Assembly (NCBI RefSeq): GCF_020532645.1
Contig: NZ_JAJAUZ010000010.1
Location: 62,001-126,000 of the forward strand
Origin: Streptomyces bambusae
GTDB lineage: Bacteria > Actinomycetota > Actinomycetes > Streptomycetales > Streptomycetaceae
Direction: 5' to 3'
DNA length: 64,000 nt
A model generated the notes under the pieces. That model was not told where the DNA came from and made no database searches. It was given only the letters and a program-made list of their open reading frames with translations. Within the stretch, counting starts at the first letter, position 1. Each line of letters opens with the position of its first letter. Made by a program: the position numbers and the translations under genes. Positions 1-9,950 of this stretch are shown one piece after another.

Positions 1-295
1 GTACCTCACCCTCCTCAGAACCGCTGCCGGAGCCCCGGGGGCTGCGGGGCAAGACCTCTCAGGCACGGGCCGGGCCGGGAGCCCGGGGGAGTGGCCGGGC
101 GAGGGCGCCTGGGGCCGGATCGGGTGGTCCGGGGCGGGGGGACGGGGTCGGTCCGGGGATTCGGGTGGGGCTGATGCGGGTCCCGCCGGGGGTCGGGGCG
201 GGCGGCCGGGTACGGGTGATCGGGGCCGGGCCTCGGGGTCCGGGGCGGGGGGACGGGGTCGGTCCGGAGAACCGGGTGAGGGCGATGCGGGGCCT
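1..295. other. Low-complexity Pro/Gly-rich DNA with a 111-bp tandem duplication
   Basis: This very GC-rich stretch contains a duplication. The 31 bases at 126-156 recur exactly at 237-267, and similarity continues beyond, giving a period of 111 bp (37 codons). A minus-strand frame (59-703, GTG start) reads through it as a 214-residue Pro/Arg-rich protein with a 37-residue repeat. I see no good ribosome binding site or recognisable domain, so coding status is unresolved. Confidence 0.4.
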
Positions 296-3200
296 GTGAG
301 GGGCCGGACCGCGGGGCCGGGAGAGGGCGAATGGCGCCGAACCGGCGAGCCGGGTGAGGGGGCCACGGGTCCGTCCGGGGTTCACGGCCGGGGCGGGCGC
401 CAAGGGGAGGGCCACCTGCGTCGGACCGGAAGCCCGGGGGGCGCCACGCGGGCCGGATCCCGGAGAGAACGGGACCGGCCCGAGGGGCCGAGCGGGGATG
501 AGCGGGGGAGAGCCGACGGCCGGGACGGGAGCCGGTATCCGCTGGACGGCCGGGGGCGGGACGGCTCGGGCGAGTGGCGGGGCGGCGACGATCCCGGCCG
601 GCAGGCCGTGCCCCGGCCGCCCGGCCGGCCGTCCGCCGGGGGCCCCGCCCCACAGGACCTGTCGGGCGGCGCCGCAGCAGCCCCCGCAGAAGCGTCGGCT
701 CACCCAACCGGGCTGCGCACCACGTGCGTTGACGGTACATCAGAACCCTGTCACAGCGAACACCGGAGCAACCACGAGCAGGACGCCGCGGCACCGGTCC
801 GCACCGGCGCCGAGCCTTCCTCCACGCCCGGGCCCGACCTCCACGAACCCACCACCGACACCCGGGCAGCCCCCCGTCCTCCCGCCCACCCCCGGCCCAC
901 CCGCCGCCACCCCGCAACCACCCCGCCCGCCCCTCCCACCCACACCACTCCCCACCACCCCACCCCTTCCGACCCCACCCCCCTCACACACCCCGCCGGG
1001 CCCCGGACCCCAGACACCGGCCTTGTCCCAGACACCGACCCTGGCCGAGGCGTCGGCTCTGGCCCCGGCGTTGCCCCTGGCCCCTGTCCTGGCCCCGGTT
1101 CCGTTTCCGGTACCGGTACCGGTACCGGTACCGACCCTGGTCCTGGCCTTGACCCTGATCCTGGCCCCGGTCCCGCCCCTGGCCTTGGCCCCGGTCCCAT
1201 CCCCTTTCCCGTCCCCGGCCCTGTCCGTGGCCCTGCCCCTGGTCACGTCCCCGATCCCGTCCCCGGCCCCGACCCTGGACCTGTCCGTGGCCTTGGCCCT
1301 GGTCCCGTCCCCGGAGCCGGCCCTGGCGCCGGTTCCGTCCCCGGTCCTGGTTCCGTCCCCGGTCCTGGTCCCGCCCCCGTCCCCGGTCCCGTCACCGGTC
1401 CTGGTCCCGCCCCCGTCCCCGGTCCCGACCCTGGACCTGTCCTTGGCCCTGGACCTGGCCCTGTCCGTGGCCTTGGGCCTGGTCCCGGTCCCGGCCCTGT
1501 CCGTGGCCTTGGCCCCGGTCCCGGCCCCGATCTCGGCCCCGGCCCCGATATCGGTCCCGACTCTGGCTCGGTCCTTGGCCCTGGCCCGGTCCTTGGCATT
1601 GGTCCCGGTCCCGGTCACGGTCCCGGTCCCGGCCCCGGTCCAGGCCTTGGCCCCGGCCCCGGCCCCGGCCCTATCCCCGGTCCCGTCCCCGGCCCTGTCC
1701 GTGGCCCCGGTCCAGGCCCCGTTCCAGGCCCCGGTCCCGGCCCGGTCCGCGAGATCACCCCCGCGTTCGAACCCACCTCGCCCCCCGGCCGCAGTCCCTC
1801 CGGCCCGGGCTCCGCCCCCGGCGGTGGCGCGGGGGCCGGTCGCGGTGCCGGCCGGGCTCTGGGCAGTGCCCCGGTTCCGCGCCCCGGCCCCGTCCTCCAG
1901 CCCGGTCACGTGCCGCGCTTCGAAGCCGTCCCGCCCATGAAGCCGGCGCCCGTCCCTGGCCCTGGCCGGAAATCCGTCCCCCCGCCCGCGCACCACGCGC
2001 TGCCCGACTACGAACCGGTCGTCGACGACGCCGGCCTCCCCCACCGGCCCCCCGAACCCGGCTCCCACCACGGCCCGGCCGGCGACCCCGCAACCCGGCC
2101 CGCTCCCTTCACCCAGGCCCGCGACCACGCACACGGCCGCAATACCGCCCCCACCCGCGAACCCACTCCCTGCCCAGCGCCCACACTGGCCGACAACCCC
2201 ACCCCACACCCCGCACCCCCTGCCCGGCCCCACGAGCCCGCACCCCACCCGGCCCCAGCCTCCGCATCAGGCCCCGCCGACCCCCCTGGGCCGCAGCCCA
2301 CCACGCCCGCCCCGACCCGTGACCACACGCAGAGCCGCGATACCACCCAGTCCGCCGAGCCCGTACCCCACCCGGCCCCGGCCCCGGCCCCCGCCCCGCA
2401 GCCCGTCACCCCCGCCCCGGCCCGCGACCACGCGCCGGACCGCGATGCCGGGGCCGCCCCCGCCCCCCACCCGCCGACGGCCCCCGCCGGCCCGCCCCTC
2501 CCTCCTTCCCGGGCCGCCCGGCCCGTTGCGATCGCGCTGCGGCTGGCGATGGAGGCTGCGCAGGAGTGTGATCCCGTCGGGCTGGCCGTGCCGGCGTTGC
2601 GGCTGGCGGCCGTGCTGGATCCGGTCGGGCATCCGGCGGAGCTGTGGACCCGCGCGGCCGTGCTCCGTTACCTCGGCGCCGCCACCGGCAGCCGCGTCGA
2701 CACCGCCCAGGCGCGGGCCGCCGTACGGCTCCTGCACCGGTACGGGATCCTCGCCGTCGAGCACCGGGCCGGCGCCCGCGCCGTGCACATGCACCCGCTC
2801 ACCGCCCGCGCCGCCCGCGCCGCCACCCCCGAGGCGGACCGGCCCGCAGTCCTGCACGCCGCCGCCGACGCCGTACTCGAACTGTGGCCGCCCGCCTCCG
2901 GCCGGTACGGCGCACTCGGCGCGAACACCGCCGTCCTCGCCGCCCACCCCTGCGACGCCCTGTGGTCCCGCGGCGTACACCGCCTCCTCCCGCGGGCCGG
3001 CCACAGTCTGCTCGAAGCGGGGCTGCACACGGCGGCGATCGGCTACTGGCAGTACCTGGGCGCCCGCGCCGAGGAGGTCCTCGGCCCCGAACACCACGAC
3101 ACCCTCGCCCTGCGCGCCGGACTCGCCGTCAGCTATTCGAGGGGCGGGTTCCACGCCGCGGCCGTCGACCTCAAGGAGCAGGTGCTCGCCGACCGGATCC

Positions 3201-3817
3201 GGCTCTTCGGCCCCGACGCACCGCACTCCCTCGCGGCCCGCGCCGACCTCGCCGCCACCTACCTGGACCTCAACCGCTTCTCCGAGGGCATCGCCCTGCT
3301 GGAGGACGTGTCCGCCGCCCACGAACAGACCCACGGCCCCGGCCACCCCCGCACCCTCGACGCCCAGGCCGACCTGGCTGCTTCGCTCGCGACCGCCGGC
3401 CGGCCCGAGGACGCGCTCGCCCTGGAGCAGGAGATCCACGACACCCACGAGCAACTCCGCGGCCGAGACCACCCGGACACCCTGGCCGCCGCCGCCCGCC
3501 TGGCCGCCTCGTACTGGTCCCTCGACCGCCCGGCCGCCGCCATCGCCCTACGCGAACGCGTCGCCGCCGCCCGCACCCGCGTGCTGGGCCCGGAACACCC
3601 CGACACCCTCGACTCCCACACGGAACTGGCCCGTTCCTACTGGTCCCAGGGCCGCCACCAGGAAGCCGTCACCCTCCTGACCGACGTCACGGACACCCAC
3701 ACCCGCACCCTTGGCCCCCACCACCCCATCACCACCGCAGCCCGCACCCTCCTCACCACCTGGACCACCCACCCCCGCCGCCGCAGATGGCGCAAATCCA
3801 GCCCCACGAACGCCTGA
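296..3817 (+). CDS. Gly-Pro-repeat protein with C-terminal tetratricopeptide (TPR) domain; start uncertain
   Basis: The last ~430 residues (nt ~2515-3817) are convincing. There is a winged-helix-like segment, then TPR units of the kind found at the C-terminus of actinobacterial NB-ARC/STAND proteins, with the recurrent motif LGPEHPDTL or variants (LGPEHHDTL, HGPGHPRTL, LGPHHPITT). No P-loop NTPase precedes them. Instead there is a Gly-Pro-rich tract (nt ~1020-1755) and a Pro/Ala/His-rich linker. In this frame most base changes between repeat units fall at third positions (GGC/GGT, CCC/CCT), which argues that the tract is translated in this frame. Possible in-frame starts are ATG 296, GTG 608 and ATG 1937; the last would exclude the repeat. 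If 296 is right the protein is 1173 aa. TPRs suggest a protein-binding role; no enzymatic function is visible. It ends convergently with the XdhC gene. Confidence 0.55.
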   Translation: MRGRTAGPGEGEWRRTGEPGEGATGPSGVHGRGGRQGEGHLRRTGSPGGATRAGSRRERDRPEGPSGDERGRADGRDGSRYPLDGRGRDGSGEWRGGDDPGRQAVPRPPGRPSAGGPAPQDLSGGAAAAPAEASAHPTGLRTTCVDGTSEPCHSEHRSNHEQDAAAPVRTGAEPSSTPGPDLHEPTTDTRAAPRPPAHPRPTRRHPATTPPAPPTHTTPHHPTPSDPTPLTHPAGPRTPDTGLVPDTDPGRGVGSGPGVAPGPCPGPGSVSGTGTGTGTDPGPGLDPDPGPGPAPGLGPGPIPFPVPGPVRGPAPGHVPDPVPGPDPGPVRGLGPGPVPGAGPGAGSVPGPGSVPGPGPAPVPGPVTGPGPAPVPGPDPGPVLGPGPGPVRGLGPGPGPGPVRGLGPGPGPDLGPGPDIGPDSGSVLGPGPVLGIGPGPGHGPGPGPGPGLGPGPGPGPIPGPVPGPVRGPGPGPVPGPGPGPVREITPAFEPTSPPGRSPSGPGSAPGGGAGAGRGAGRALGSAPVPRPGPVLQPGHVPRFEAVPPMKPAPVPGPGRKSVPPPAHHALPDYEPVVDDAGLPHRPPEPGSHHGPAGDPATRPAPFTQARDHAHGRNTAPTREPTPCPAPTLADNPTPHPAPPARPHEPAPHPAPASASGPADPPGPQPTTPAPTRDHTQSRDTTQSAEPVPHPAPAPAPAPQPVTPAPARDHAPDRDAGAAPAPHPPTAPAGPPLPPSRAARPVAIALRLAMEAAQECDPVGLAVPALRLAAVLDPVGHPAELWTRAAVLRYLGAATGSRVDTAQARAAVRLLHRYGILAVEHRAGARAVHMHPLTARAARAATPEADRPAVLHAAADAVLELWPPASGRYGALGANTAVLAAHPCDALWSRGVHRLLPRAGHSLLEAGLHTAAIGYWQYLGARAEEVLGPEHHDTLALRAGLAVSYSRGGFHAAAVDLKEQVLADRIRLFGPDAPHSLAARADLAATYLDLNRFSEGIALLEDVSAAHEQTHGPGHPRTLDAQADLAASLATAGRPEDALALEQEIHDTHEQLRGRDHPDTLAAAARLAASYWSLDRPAAAIALRERVAAARTRVLGPEHPDTLDSHTELARSYWSQGRHQEAVTLLTDVTDTHTRTLGPHHPITTAARTLLTTWTTHPRRRRWRKSSPTNA
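1020..1755 (+). repeat. Gly-Pro coding repeat tract
   Basis: This is a degenerate repeat of 6-12-bp units based on GGC-CCC/GGT-CCC, with interspersed GTC, CTT, GAC and CGT codons. It translates as GPGPVPGPGPG-like sequence for about 245 residues. At 1109-1133 a perfect CCGGTA hexamer array gives a short Gly-Thr run. The low complexity keeps several frames open on both strands. Confidence 0.8.
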
Positions 3818-3907
3818 CCCGACCACCCGCCGGCCCCCGAATCCACCCCCTCACCTCACCAGACCCCCCTCGCCCCACCGGCTGCAGTTCCAGCCCCGCC
3901 CGGCCGG

Positions 3908-3954
3908 AATCCAGCCCCGCCGGCGTTTGAGGCGCGGGGGCCCGGGGGCGGAGC
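3908..3954. repeat. Dispersed intergenic repeat, copy 1
   Basis: A GC-rich partly palindromic element containing CCCCGCCGGCGTTTGAGGCG. Near-identical elements lie at 4006-4054 and 8663-8710. I recognise this as a family of short repeats common between genes in Streptomyces genomes. Here it lies between convergent genes. Confidence 0.7.
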
Positions 3955-4005
3955 ACCCGAACCGGTGTCCGGCCCAGGCCTCGACGACCCCGCCCGGCCG
4001 GGAAC

Positions 4006-4054
4006 TCCAGCCCCGCCGGCGTTTGAGGCGCGGGGCGCCGGGGGCGGAGCCCCC
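4006..4054. repeat. Dispersed intergenic repeat, copy 2
   Basis: Second copy of the element at 3908-3954, same orientation, just downstream of the XdhC gene stop. The two copies begin 98 bp apart. Confidence 0.7.
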
Positions 4055-4068
4055 GACCCACACCCCGC

Positions 4069-5025
4069 TCACGACCCCCCGGCAGTAAGCACGCTCAAAA
4101 CCTCCGCACAAACAGCCATGGCCGTCTCCACCGCGTTCCGCGCCCCCAGATCCAGCCCGATCGGCCCGTGCACCCGATCCAGCAACTCCTCCGCCACGTC
4201 CACCGCCACCAGCCCGTCCCGCCGCCGCGCCTGCGTCTTGCGAGACCCCAGCGCCCCCACATACGGCGTCCCGCCCAGCAATGCCGCCCGCAGCACCGGC
4301 ACGTCGAACTCCGGATCATGACTCAGCATCACGAGGCACTCCGACCCCCGCCCGGCCCCCAGCAGGGCCACCGCCTCGCCCACGTCCGTCGTGACCGCCG
4401 ACCGCCACCCCAGCAACCGCGCCTGCGCCTCGATCAGCCCGGCGAGTTCCCCCCGCCCGCCGATCACCAGGAACGGATCCGCCGGCAGCGCCTCGATCAG
4501 CACCAGCCCCCGGTCCCGGTCCCCGCACTGCGCGTCCCGCCCGGCCCGGTGGTGCCCCAGCAGCTCCACCGCCCGCCGCTCCGCCTCCGACACCGCCGCC
4601 TGCCCGGGCCGTACGACCGTACTGACCGCCTGCCGCCCCGCCTCGTCCAGCCGCGACACGAGTGCCGCCCCGGCCCCCTCGCCGAGCAGCTCCCACCACT
4701 GCGCCGGTACGGAGGCCAGCGGCTGGAGCAGGATCTCCGCCTGCCCGCCGCACGTCAGCCCGGCCGCCTCGGCCTCACCGCCGTGCACGGACACCTCGCA
4801 CAGCCGCGCCGTGTCCCCCTCCGGCACCGCCCCCGCCTCGGCCACCAACTGCGCGTCGAACACCCCGCGGTACAGGCTGCCCGCGCAGTCCCCCCGCGGA
4901 TCCACGAGCACCGCCCCGCCCGGATCCCGCGGCCCGAACCCCTGCTCGGCCACGGGCCGCGCCAGAAACGCCCCCCGCCCCTCGCCCGTCCACTGCCGCG
5001 CCGTCTCCACGAGCTCCCGCATCAC
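4069..5025 (-). CDS. XdhC/CoxI-family protein
   Basis: The 318-aa product has the XdhC layout. An N-terminal XdhC/CoxI domain (residues ~10-110) includes the conserved Cys-Gly-Gly (Cys92). A C-terminal Rossmann domain (~175-310) contains FLVIGGRGELAGL, LSHDPEFDVPVL, YVGALGSRKT and the end motif HGPIGLDLGA. Family members insert or sulfurate the molybdenum cofactor of xanthine dehydrogenase-type enzymes, but no molybdo-enzyme genes are in this window, so its client is unknown. Two adjacent starts are possible (GTG 5025, ATG 5022); a strong AGGAGG lies 6-9 bases upstream and suits either. It is convergent with the TPR gene. Confidence 0.88.
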   Translation of the reverse strand: MMRELVETARQWTGEGRGAFLARPVAEQGFGPRDPGGAVLVDPRGDCAGSLYRGVFDAQLVAEAGAVPEGDTARLCEVSVHGGEAEAAGLTCGGQAEILLQPLASVPAQWWELLGEGAGAALVSRLDEAGRQAVSTVVRPGQAAVSEAERRAVELLGHHRAGRDAQCGDRDRGLVLIEALPADPFLVIGGRGELAGLIEAQARLLGWRSAVTTDVGEAVALLGAGRGSECLVMLSHDPEFDVPVLRAALLGGTPYVGALGSRKTQARRRDGLVAVDVAEELLDRVHGPIGLDLGARNAVETAMAVCAEVLSVLTAGGS

Positions 5026-5321
5026 GCGCCGCCCTCCTGACAGAAGAACCTGGTCAGCTCGACCCTATGCCCGCACCACGGCCGGGAACCGGCTCTGCCC
5101 CGAGGTCCATGGGATCGCCCAACCCCTCTCGTCGAAAGGTCCACCACACGCACCCCGGCCCGCCGCCCCGAGAGGGACGACGGGCCGGGACGACGGGCCG
5201 GGTTCACGAGCGGGTTCACGAGCCGGGTTCACGGGCCGGGTTCACGAGCCGGGATTGCGGACCGGGATCACGGACCGGCCCCACCGATCAGGACCTCGCA
5301 CCGATCACGGCCTCACACCGA
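5026..5321. repeat. Intergenic region with short direct repeats
   Basis: No gene is seen. Between about 5201 and 5285 a 12-15-bp unit built on GGGTTCACGAGCC is repeated four times with variation, followed by repeats of CCGATCA to about 5331. The region separates the XdhC gene start from the stop of the secreted-protein gene, so it may combine a promoter and a terminator. Confidence 0.45.
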
Positions 5322-7089
<1,768 letters not shown>

Positions 7090-7202
7090 GACGGACACCC
7101 CTTTTCGAGCCCACAAAGAACGCTGAAGGAAAGACCGACCCGACCCGCGGACGGCGGTACGGCAGCCAACAGGCGTTGCAGCACGCCCGGTTGCTGCTCG
7201 CA

Positions 7203-7251
7203 GGGTCACTCACGGGGTTACTCACGGGGTAACTCACGGGAGTTACTCGCG
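7203..7251 (-). promoter_or_regulatory. Palindromic operator-like repeats upstream of the DUF6230 operon
   Basis: The motif ACTCACGGG(G/T) occurs three times between 7205 and 7240. GTTACTCACGGGGTAAC forms an inverted repeat, and the segment ends with a perfect 10-bp palindrome ACTCGCGAGT. Repeats of the TTACTCGCGAGTAA type are typical TetR-family operators in actinobacteria (recalled knowledge). It lies 115-160 bp upstream of the DUF6230 start and downstream of the MerR gene. Confidence 0.5.
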
Positions 7252-7324
7252 AGTCCGAAGACTCGTCTCGAACGTATGAGTGCCAATGGCGGTTGGCAAG
7301 GTTGCCGGAACGGCCGCTTTCGGC

Positions 7325-8086
7325 CTACTCCGGCTCCACCTCACCGCCGCTCATCTTCCGCAGCAGCAACTCCAGTTCCGCGTCCGCCCGCGCCGCCATC
7401 GCCCGCGCGAACTCGGCCGTCACCACGTCGCCGGCCAGCGGCCGCAGCGCCGCCACCGCCTCGGCGACCTCCCCCAGCCGCTCCGCGGACAGCCCTTCGA
7501 GACCCGCGCTGCCGATCACGTACCGCCGGAACAGCCCGACGAACCGGTCCGCCACCGCAGCCGCCTCACGCTGCAGGAACTCCCCGGCGTCCAGGATCTC
7601 CGACACCGGAACCCCCTGCCGTACGAGTGCCAGCGTGGCCTCCAGCAGCGGCGCGCTCCGATGCGTGACGGTGTCACCGTCGACGCTCACGTACCCGAGC
7701 TCGACCGCCCGCCGCGCGTCCTCCGACGTGCTCCCGGCCCCGAACAGCGCCCGCGCCTCGGCCGCCGCCAGCGTCACCGGCTCCGCCCGCTGCCAGTCGC
7801 GGGTCATGGCGCGTTCCAGCCCCAGCAGCTGAGCGATCCCCCCGCCCCGCTCCCACGCCTGCAGCAGCTCGCCGATCGCATTGACGGTGTACCCGCGCCC
7901 CAGCAGATCGTCGATCAGCCGCAGCCGCGCCAGGTGGTCCTCCGAGTACCAGGCCACCCGCCCCTCGCGCCGCGGCGGCGGCAGCAACCCCCGCTCCTGG
8001 TAGTACCGGAGGTTCCGCTCCTTCACCCCGGCGGCCTCGGCCACCTCCGCCCGCCGGTACCACCGCCCACCCGCATCCGTCCCCAC
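7325..8086 (-). CDS. MerR-family transcriptional regulator
   Basis: The 253-aa protein starts with a MerR winged helix-turn-helix (residues ~8-75): YRRAEVAEAAGVKERNLRYY followed by QERGLLPPPRREGRVAWYS. The long C-terminal region (~90-250) is helical with a LYS-free, Arg/Glu-rich surface and no Cys cluster, so metal sensing is unlikely; a small-molecule or protein ligand is more plausible. The GTG start at 8086 gives an N-terminus just before the HTH. It precedes the DUF6230 operon on the same strand with a ~235-bp gap holding palindromic repeats, so it could regulate that operon, though this is inference. Confidence 0.85.
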   Translation of the reverse strand: MGTDAGGRWYRRAEVAEAAGVKERNLRYYQERGLLPPPRREGRVAWYSEDHLARLRLIDDLLGRGYTVNAIGELLQAWERGGGIAQLLGLERAMTRDWQRAEPVTLAAAEARALFGAGSTSEDARRAVELGYVSVDGDTVTHRSAPLLEATLALVRQGVPVSEILDAGEFLQREAAAVADRFVGLFRRYVIGSAGLEGLSAERLGEVAEAVAALRPLAGDVVTAEFARAMAARADAELELLLRKMSGGEVEPE

Positions 8087-8177
8087 CCGCGCGAGTCTAG
8101 GCCGTTACCCCCAAGTCACCCCCGCCCCCACCGAGGACACCCACCTCCCATCCCCCACCCACCGAGCCCGCCCGCCC

Positions 8178-8313
8178 CGACCCGCAGACCCACGGCCACA
8201 CCCGCCCGTCCCGACCCACCGACCCGCGGCCACACCCGCCCGTCCCGACCCACCGACCCGCGGCCACACCCGCCCGCACCGACCCACCGACCCGCGGCCA
8301 CACCCGCCCGCAC
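8178..8313. repeat. 34-bp tandem repeat, four units
   Basis: Units begin at 8178, 8212, 8246 and 8280. The last three are nearly identical, differing mainly in the final bases (GTCC or GCAC); the first is more diverged. The units abut without spacers. 34 is not a multiple of three, which argues against a coding repeat. Confidence 0.85.
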
Positions 8314-8375
8314 CGCCTCGCCGGGGACCGACGGCCGTACCTGCCCCTACCGCCTCGCCGGGGCCGTACTTGCCC

Positions 8376-8407
8376 GGCTCACCGGCTCACCGGCTCACCG
8401 GCTCGCC
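8376..8407. repeat. 8-bp tandem repeat GGCTCACC, four units
   Basis: GGCTCACC occurs at 8376, 8384 and 8392, followed by the variant GGCTCGCC at 8400. A simple-sequence array likely to vary in copy number. Confidence 0.75.
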
Positions 8408-8662
8408 GAGGCCGACAGCCGCAAACGACGGCGGCCACCTTCCCGAAGACCGACTGCCAATTCCGCCCGTCCACCGCTGGCCGACAGCTACATCCGCCTG
8501 CCACCGCCCCGCCGGGGGCCCGAAGGCCGTACTCGCCTCCGCCACCGCCCCCCGCCACGCCGAGGGCCGACGGCCGCCGCATCCGCCCCTCCACCGGCTG
8601 ACCCGCGGACGTACGCACCCTTCCGCACCCTTCCGCGCGTATCCGCCGGCCGACGCCGGCCA

Positions 8663-8710
8663 AATCCAGCCCCGCCGGCGATTGAGGCGCGGGGTCCGGG
8701 GCAGAGCCCC
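8663..8710. repeat. Dispersed intergenic repeat, copy 3
   Basis: Same element as at 3908 and 4006, with GCGATTGAGG in place of GCGTTTGAGG and a GGGTCCGGGGCAGAGCCCC tail that can fold on itself. Confidence 0.7.
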
Positions 8711-8841
8711 GTGAAGCTCCGCCGGAACACCCACGGCGGCCCCCCACCCTCGCGGGACACCCGCCCGCCACAGAAACCAGGCCCATGCCGGACCCGCAGG
8801 GTCACGACACCACGGCCGCCCGCAGGGCAAGGGAACAACCC

Positions 8842-9255
8842 CTACCCCCGAGCCCCCTCCGCCTGCGCAGCCCGCCGCTTCTCCCGGTCCACCAGCCGCC
8901 GCACCAGCCGAATCAACTCCGCCGGCTCGAACGGCTTCGCCAGGAACGCGTCGACCCCGGAGGCGACCCCGCTCTCCAGCTCGTACTGCGTACACGCGCT
9001 CACAATGGCCACCGGCAGATGCCTCGTCCGCGGATCCGACCGCAACCGCGCCGCCGTCCCGAACCCGTCCAACCGCGGCATGACCACATCCAGCGTCACG
9101 ACATCCGGCCGCACGTCGTGGACGACGTCCAGACACTCGGCACCATCGCTCGCGGTCACGACCTCGAAGCCCTCCAGCTCGAGGTTGACCCTGATCAGCT
9201 GCCGGATGACCTTGTTGTCGTCGACAACAAGCACCCGGCCCGACGCGCCTGGCAC
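8842..9255 (-). CDS. Single-domain response regulator (CheY-like receiver)
   Basis: From the GTG at 9255 the product is 137 aa and is one receiver domain: acidic pair in RVLVVDDNKVIRQL, phospho-acceptor Asp about residue 56 in VVTLDVVMPRLDG, Thr/Ser position in VAIVSACT and Lys in FLAKPFEP. There is no output domain, so it acts by protein contact or as a phosphate shuttle. The frame is open upstream to 9360, but that extension is low-complexity and starts next to the tRNA promoter, so I prefer 9255. No histidine kinase is adjacent (orphan). The tRNA-Arg gene is divergent from it. Confidence 0.85.
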   Translation of the reverse strand: MPGASGRVLVVDDNKVIRQLIRVNLELEGFEVVTASDGAECLDVVHDVRPDVVTLDVVMPRLDGFGTAARLRSDPRTRHLPVAIVSACTQYELESGVASGVDAFLAKPFEPAELIRLVRRLVDREKRRAAQAEGARG

Positions 9256-9409
9256 AACTCGAGAGTAGGTCCGCCCCGGCCCCCGCGTCCGGGTTTTCCC
9301 CACTTCCACCCCCTCCGGGCGACCCCGCCCCCGTTCCCCGCCAAACCCGTTCCTGATCACCCCCCAGAAGCTGGTAGGGTTCTACCCGTCGCCGCAAAAC
9401 GAACGACAC

Positions 9410-9481
9410 GCCCCCGTAGCTCAGGGGATAGAGCAACGGCCTCCGGAGCCGTGTGCGCAGGTTCGAATCCTGCCGGGGGCA
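9410..9481 (+). tRNA. tRNA-Arg (anticodon CCG)
   Basis: A full cloverleaf is visible. Acceptor GCCCCCG (9410-9416) pairs with CGGGGGC (9474-9480), discriminator A 9481. The D arm is GCTC/GAGC and the anticodon stem ACGGC/GCCGT encloses loop CTCCGGA with anticodon CCG at 9443-9445. The T arm is GCAGG-TTCGAAT-CCTGC. It reads CGG Arg codons. CCA is not encoded. The 3' half is the insertion target of the adjacent island. Confidence 0.97.
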
Positions 9482-9487
9482 CTTCGC
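9440..9487 (+). repeat. attL-like 48-bp direct repeat (tRNA 3' half)
   Basis: These 48 bases, from the anticodon stem to 6 bases past the tRNA, are identical to 13970-14017. A tRNA 3' end duplicated at both ends of an accessory segment is the signature of tyrosine-recombinase integration. Confidence 0.9.
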
Positions 9488-9499
9488 AGGAAGTGCCAA

Positions 9500-9539
9500 A
9501 AGACCCCGCCACCAGCAGAAACGCTGGGGACGGGGTCTT
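9500..9539 (+). terminator. Terminator of tRNA-Arg
   Basis: Inverted repeat AAGACCCCG / CGGGGTCTT with an inner CAGC/GCTG stem, starting 18 bp after the tRNA. A diverged version of the same hairpin (14032-14069) follows the right-hand att repeat. Confidence 0.8.
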
Positions 9540-9719
9540 CGCGTATGTGCAGCCGGGTGTCACGGTGGGCAGCGGCGTGACAGCCCCTGCGGCCTATACG
9601 CGGGATGGACCACACCGCATCCGCCCAGCTCAGCCCGGGAAAACGAGAAGGCCCCCGGGGCGCTCCCAGGGGCCGTGGCGCGACTGTCGCCACAAGATCA
9701 CTCGCGGCTCACGCGAAGA

Positions 9720-9950
9720 TCACTCGTACTCGTTCAGCAGGTCCTCGATCCGCCGGTTCGCCACCTCCTGCCGACCGTCGAGACACTTCGCGTACCGGCT
9801 CAGCAGCACCTCCACACTGTTGCCGGCACGCTCGGCCACCTCGGTCGGATCCACCCCCGCGTTCAGCCACGTGGACAGCGCCGAGTGCCGCAGGTAGTAC
9901 GGCGGGTCCGCGAGCGGCGAGGGCGCGACCCAGCGGACATTGGCGGCGGG
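9720..9950 (-). pseudogene. Tyrosine recombinase (integrase), C-terminal remnant
   Basis: Only the last ~75 residues remain. LADPPYYLRHSALSTWL carries the box II Arg-His, then NAGVDPTEVAERAGNSVEV and RYAKCLDG with the catalytic Tyr, ending RRIEDLLNEYE. The usual GH of the AGHS motif is AGNS here, so even the remnant has lost a catalytic His. The rest of the gene, including the N-terminal DNA-binding domains, is missing; similarity stops at about 9950 where the Nudix remnant begins. Its position beside attL is typical for the integrase that inserted the island. Confidence 0.88.

Larger units (their letters stand above)
8087..8841. other. Repeat-rich intergenic region
   Basis: A 755-bp stretch without a convincing gene. 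It contains a 34-bp tandem array (8178-8313), an 8-bp tandem array (8376-8407) and one dispersed intergenic element (8663-8710). Open frames here have biased, low-complexity composition and no domain, and are probably non-coding. Confidence 0.55.

Noticed and set aside
59-703. A 214-residue Pro/Arg-rich minus-strand protein
   Set aside because: Third-position bias is compatible with coding, but there is no clear ribosome binding site or domain, and it overlaps another open frame. Kept only as a remark on the 1-295 region.
740-2248. A 502-residue minus-strand protein rich in Gly, Thr and Ala
   Set aside because: It mirrors the Gly-Pro repeat on the other strand. Synonymous-type variation fits the plus-strand frame, and the TPR domain continues only there.
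8178-8313. CRISPR array
   Set aside because: The 34-bp units abut with no unique spacers, and no cas genes are in the window.
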